Shown: positions 14,288 to 16,662 of the stretch, one piece after another
Position numbering within the stretch: position 1 is the stretch's first letter
How the letters are laid out: each line of letters starts with the position of its first letter
Assembly: GCA_023391425.1 (NCBI GenBank)
Contig: JAEWAX010000018.1
Coordinates: 1 to 16,662, forward strand
Length of the DNA: 16,662 nucleotides
Reading direction: 5' to 3'
Source of the DNA: Bacillota bacterium
GTDB lineage: Bacteria > Bacillota > Clostridia > Acetivibrionales > DSM-1351
Translations under genes and position numbers: made by a program
Notes under the pieces: generated by a model
What the model saw: the letters and a program-made list of their open reading frames with translations, nothing else
The model's database searches: none
What the model was told of the DNA's origin: nothing

Positions 14288-16662
14288 ATGTATGATTTTT
14301 TTATCGAATACCAAAAGCAATTGAAATTTTCAGATAAACTAAGCTTTCTTTCCTCTCAATACAATAACGAAAAATGTGTAGACAAAAAAACCGCTATAAC
14401 CTGCCTTATTGAAATCGAACAAAATGATTTCTCTCCGAACAGCAACGTGATAGTAGACTTCCATGAAACTGAGTTAAGAAAAATAATCGCAAATTCAAAT
14501 AATTGTTGGTGGGGAAATCTTACATTAGGCTTGATTAATTTACGCAAAAAAAAGCTAAATAAGTATAGCTGTGATGAAACAGTTAACCTATTTAAATTAG
14601 TTCAAGATGCTTTTGGTGATACTCCACCATCATTTTTACTTTTTTTTCAGGCGCATGCATTTTTTGAACAAAGTAAGGTACAAACTACTAAAGATGATGC
14701 CATCCATTCCATAACACAAGCAAGTACTGCAATAGAAAAATTAGAAAATGAATATTCAGGTTTATTAATTAATAATGATAATTACCATGCACTAGTTATG
14801 AATTTACATGGTAATATCTCTCTGAAAGAGAACAGTCTTATCAGGCAGGACGATTTGCTACGCGATACAAAGGAAGATTTTTTTATAGCGGAGCAATATT
14901 ATCTGAAGGCAATAACCTTCGACCAGTCCTTTGCATACCCTTATAATGGCTTAGGTAACATATACAGAGAAAGGTTTGATTATATAAGGGCTATTTATTA
15001 CTATAATAAAGCTATAAAGTGTAATAATGAATTCATGTATCCTTGGAATTTTTTAGGTGATTGTTTTAGGATTTTCGAAGAATATGATGTTGCTTTAAAA
15101 TGCTATTCTAAAGCACTGGAGTTATGTAATAAATTTGATAAAAACAGGGCATTGCCTTTATATGGAATAGGAAGAGTATACTATGAATTAGGGAAAATAA
15201 ATAATTTTGATGACAAATATATAAAGAGGGCAGAGTTTTATTTTAATAAAGCTGAATCATGTATAGGTGAAAATATCCCTTCTGCCAGATTTATTTTAAT
15301 GGATAAAGCAAAAATACTAGAAAAGCGAGAAAATTACGACAAAGCAAAAGAATATTTTGAGAGAATAAGAGACAATAACCTGTTTTTTAAGCAGAAATAT
15401 TATCAACAAATTATTGATAAGTACATTAGCGAATGTAATGATTTGAGTTCAATTAGGGAGATATGTAAAAATTCACTGAACGCCTGCTCCGTCCAAACCT
15501 CAGACCTTTTAAAGCGAATTATGTGCGAAATAGATAAATATGGCCTCGAAAAAAGGGCAAGTGACATGAAAGAACTTTTTGATATGGAATTTTTAAGAAG
15601 GCATAAGATATCTGAGATAGAATATGAAGATATAAAAACTCAATGCATGGAAAATAAATATTTATCTAATTTCTTTAATAATGATCATAGTAACCGTGAT
15701 TGCTTTCAAGTACTTAGGAGATGGAATTCATATACCCCAATAATAAATAGTGGTAGAGGAGGAGGTTATTTCTTAAAGATAGATGGAATTGGTATAGTTA
15801 TAGATCCAGGCTTCAATTTTATGAAAAATTATAAAGAATCAAAGAATTATTTTAGAGATATTGACGTAGTATTAATTTCTCATGCCCATGATGACCATAC
15901 TGCCGATATGGAATCCATTCTAAATATGCAGTATAGGTATAATAAGCAATTAGAAACAGTTTCTTTAAAGAGAGAAATTGCAAAGGAATATGGAATTTCT
16001 GCTGGAGATATTGATCAGTACATAAAAGGAAATGATGTTTACAGTGACAAATTTAATAACATCATAAAAAAACGATTTAATGCACGAAAGAAAAAAATCG
16101 TAGCATATATGTCTCCTGGTACGGAAATAAAGTTCTCTAGTCTTTTTGAGAATGACAAAAAGAGAACGAAAAAAGCTGCTGGTTCAGATTCATATAAAAC
16201 AATAATTAAGAAAAATAAAGAGTCTTCAGAATCATTCTTTTATAAAACTATTTCACTCGGAGACAAGATAGAAATTTCAGATAATTGTAAAATAACAGCT
16301 ATTAAGGCAATTCATAATGATCTTATAGAAAACCAGCAATGTTTGGGCTTTTTATTTGATTTGCCATCATTAATGATTGTTTATACTGGAGACACTGGCT
16401 GGTATCGTAAGGAGAAAGAAAAAGGTGGAACAGTGCTCCCTGAGGAAAGTTTAGCATCCGATTATCTTTCAATATACAATCAGGCACAAGAGCAAAATAA
16501 AAAGATTATTCTAGTGGCTCATCTCGGTGGCTTCAAGGGAAATGAAATTAACTTTTGGAGACAAAATAATAAGGAGATGTTTTATGATAACCATCTCGGA
16601 AGAATTGGTCTTTACGAAGCAGTAAGAACTCTCAAACCTGAGGTGTGCATTGTTTCAGAATT
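14288..16662 (+). CDS. TPR-repeat protein with C-terminal metallo-beta-lactamase-fold hydrolase domain (partial)
   Basis: The reading frame is open from ATG 14288 to the window end, 791 codons, with the C-terminus missing. Residues 1-200 are helical and unrecognised. Residues about 205-400 hold several TPR-like repeats, for example AEQYYLKAITFDQSFAYPYN and ALKCYSKALELC, a protein-interaction scaffold. From about 495 a metallo-beta-lactamase fold begins (INSGRGGGYFLKIDG, then VIDPGF). It has the metal motif H532-x-H534-x-D536-H537 in ISHAHDDHTAD, a further ligand-like H676 (AIHND), D702 in YTGDTGW and H745 in VAHLGGF. The metal site therefore appears complete, and the enzyme could be a phosphodiesterase, nuclease or other hydrolase; the substrate is unknown. 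No signal peptide or membrane segment is seen. The four lines I counted average about 28% G+C against about 34% in four activase lines. MBL-fold proteins with helical repeats occur in defence operons, but this assignment is only a hypothesis. Confidence 0.85.
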   Translation, partial: MYDFFIEYQKQLKFSDKLSFLSSQYNNEKCVDKKTAITCLIEIEQNDFSPNSNVIVDFHETELRKIIANSNNCWWGNLTLGLINLRKKKLNKYSCDETVNLFKLVQDAFGDTPPSFLLFFQAHAFFEQSKVQTTKDDAIHSITQASTAIEKLENEYSGLLINNDNYHALVMNLHGNISLKENSLIRQDDLLRDTKEDFFIAEQYYLKAITFDQSFAYPYNGLGNIYRERFDYIRAIYYYNKAIKCNNEFMYPWNFLGDCFRIFEEYDVALKCYSKALELCNKFDKNRALPLYGIGRVYYELGKINNFDDKYIKRAEFYFNKAESCIGENIPSARFILMDKAKILEKRENYDKAKEYFERIRDNNLFFKQKYYQQIIDKYISECNDLSSIREICKNSLNACSVQTSDLLKRIMCEIDKYGLEKRASDMKELFDMEFLRRHKISEIEYEDIKTQCMENKYLSNFFNNDHSNRDCFQVLRRWNSYTPIINSGRGGGYFLKIDGIGIVIDPGFNFMKNYKESKNYFRDIDVVLISHAHDDHTADMESILNMQYRYNKQLETVSLKREIAKEYGISAGDIDQYIKGNDVYSDKFNNIIKKRFNARKKKIVAYMSPGTEIKFSSLFENDKKRTKKAAGSDSYKTIIKKNKESSESFFYKTISLGDKIEISDNCKITAIKAIHNDLIENQQCLGFLFDLPSLMIVYTGDTGWYRKEKEKGGTVLPEESLASDYLSIYNQAQEQNKKIILVAHLGGFKGNEINFWRQNNKEMFYDNHLGRIGLYEAVRTLKPEVCIVSE

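Noticed and set aside
14138..14547. Minus-strand open frames near the start of the TPR-MBL gene
   Set aside because: They are antisense to the TetR end and to the strongly supported 14288 plus-strand gene, and no protein family is recognised.
1..16662. CRISPR array, tRNA or rRNA genes
   Set aside because: No regularly spaced repeat-spacer units, no tRNA arm pattern and no rRNA sequence were noticed on either strand.

Overview
The window looks like chromosomal DNA from a low-G+C, obligately anaerobic member of the Clostridia, possibly a plant-polysaccharide-degrading one. The signs are strongly AT-rich DNA, GGAGG-type ribosome binding sites, sigma-A-like promoters, a YesM/YesN-type two-component system beside sugar transport and a GH3 glycosidase, and a very large 2-hydroxyacyl-CoA dehydratase activase-family protein, whose relatives are oxygen-sensitive iron-sulfur ATPases. 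Genus cannot be read from the sequence alone.

Layout. Positions 1-7060 are a minus-strand carbohydrate block. It holds the N-terminal half of a sugar ABC-transporter ATPase (1-762, cut by the window edge), then a translationally coupled sensor kinase/response regulator pair (4381 down to 981) with its own promoter and terminator, then a cytoplasmic GH3 glycosidase (7060-4628). Between the glycosidase and the kinase promoter lies a short relic (4549-4629) that matches the 3' end of the activase gene found 4.4 kb away. Positions 7061-7612 are non-coding. They hold a triple 15-bp repeat in front of the glycosidase and, on the plus strand, a promoter with an approximately 260-nt highly structured leader ending in an intrinsic terminator. 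That leader precedes a tandem-GNAT acetyltransferase gene (7613-8539). Positions 8540-8933 hold no gene but several strong hairpins, including the terminator of the convergent activase gene and a possible miniature mobile-element remnant. The 1,434-residue activase (13238-8934, minus) is divergent from a TetR-family repressor (13574-14185, plus). The right end is the first 791 codons of an unfamiliar TPR plus metallo-beta-lactamase-fold protein (14288-16662, cut by the edge).

How the parts may work together. The kinase/regulator pair probably senses an extracellular sugar-related signal and may control the adjacent ABC transporter; the glycosidase would split imported oligosaccharides in the cytoplasm. 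The TetR protein probably represses itself and perhaps the divergent activase gene. The GNAT gene looks controlled by premature transcription termination in its leader, a plan known for antibiotic-response genes and riboswitches. The TPR-MBL gene has its own promoter, is AT-richer than the activase in the lines counted by hand, and could be the first gene of a defence-type operon that continues outside the window.

The candidates most worth following up are the GNAT leader RNA, the TPR-MBL gene, and the activase gene relic downstream of the glycosidase.
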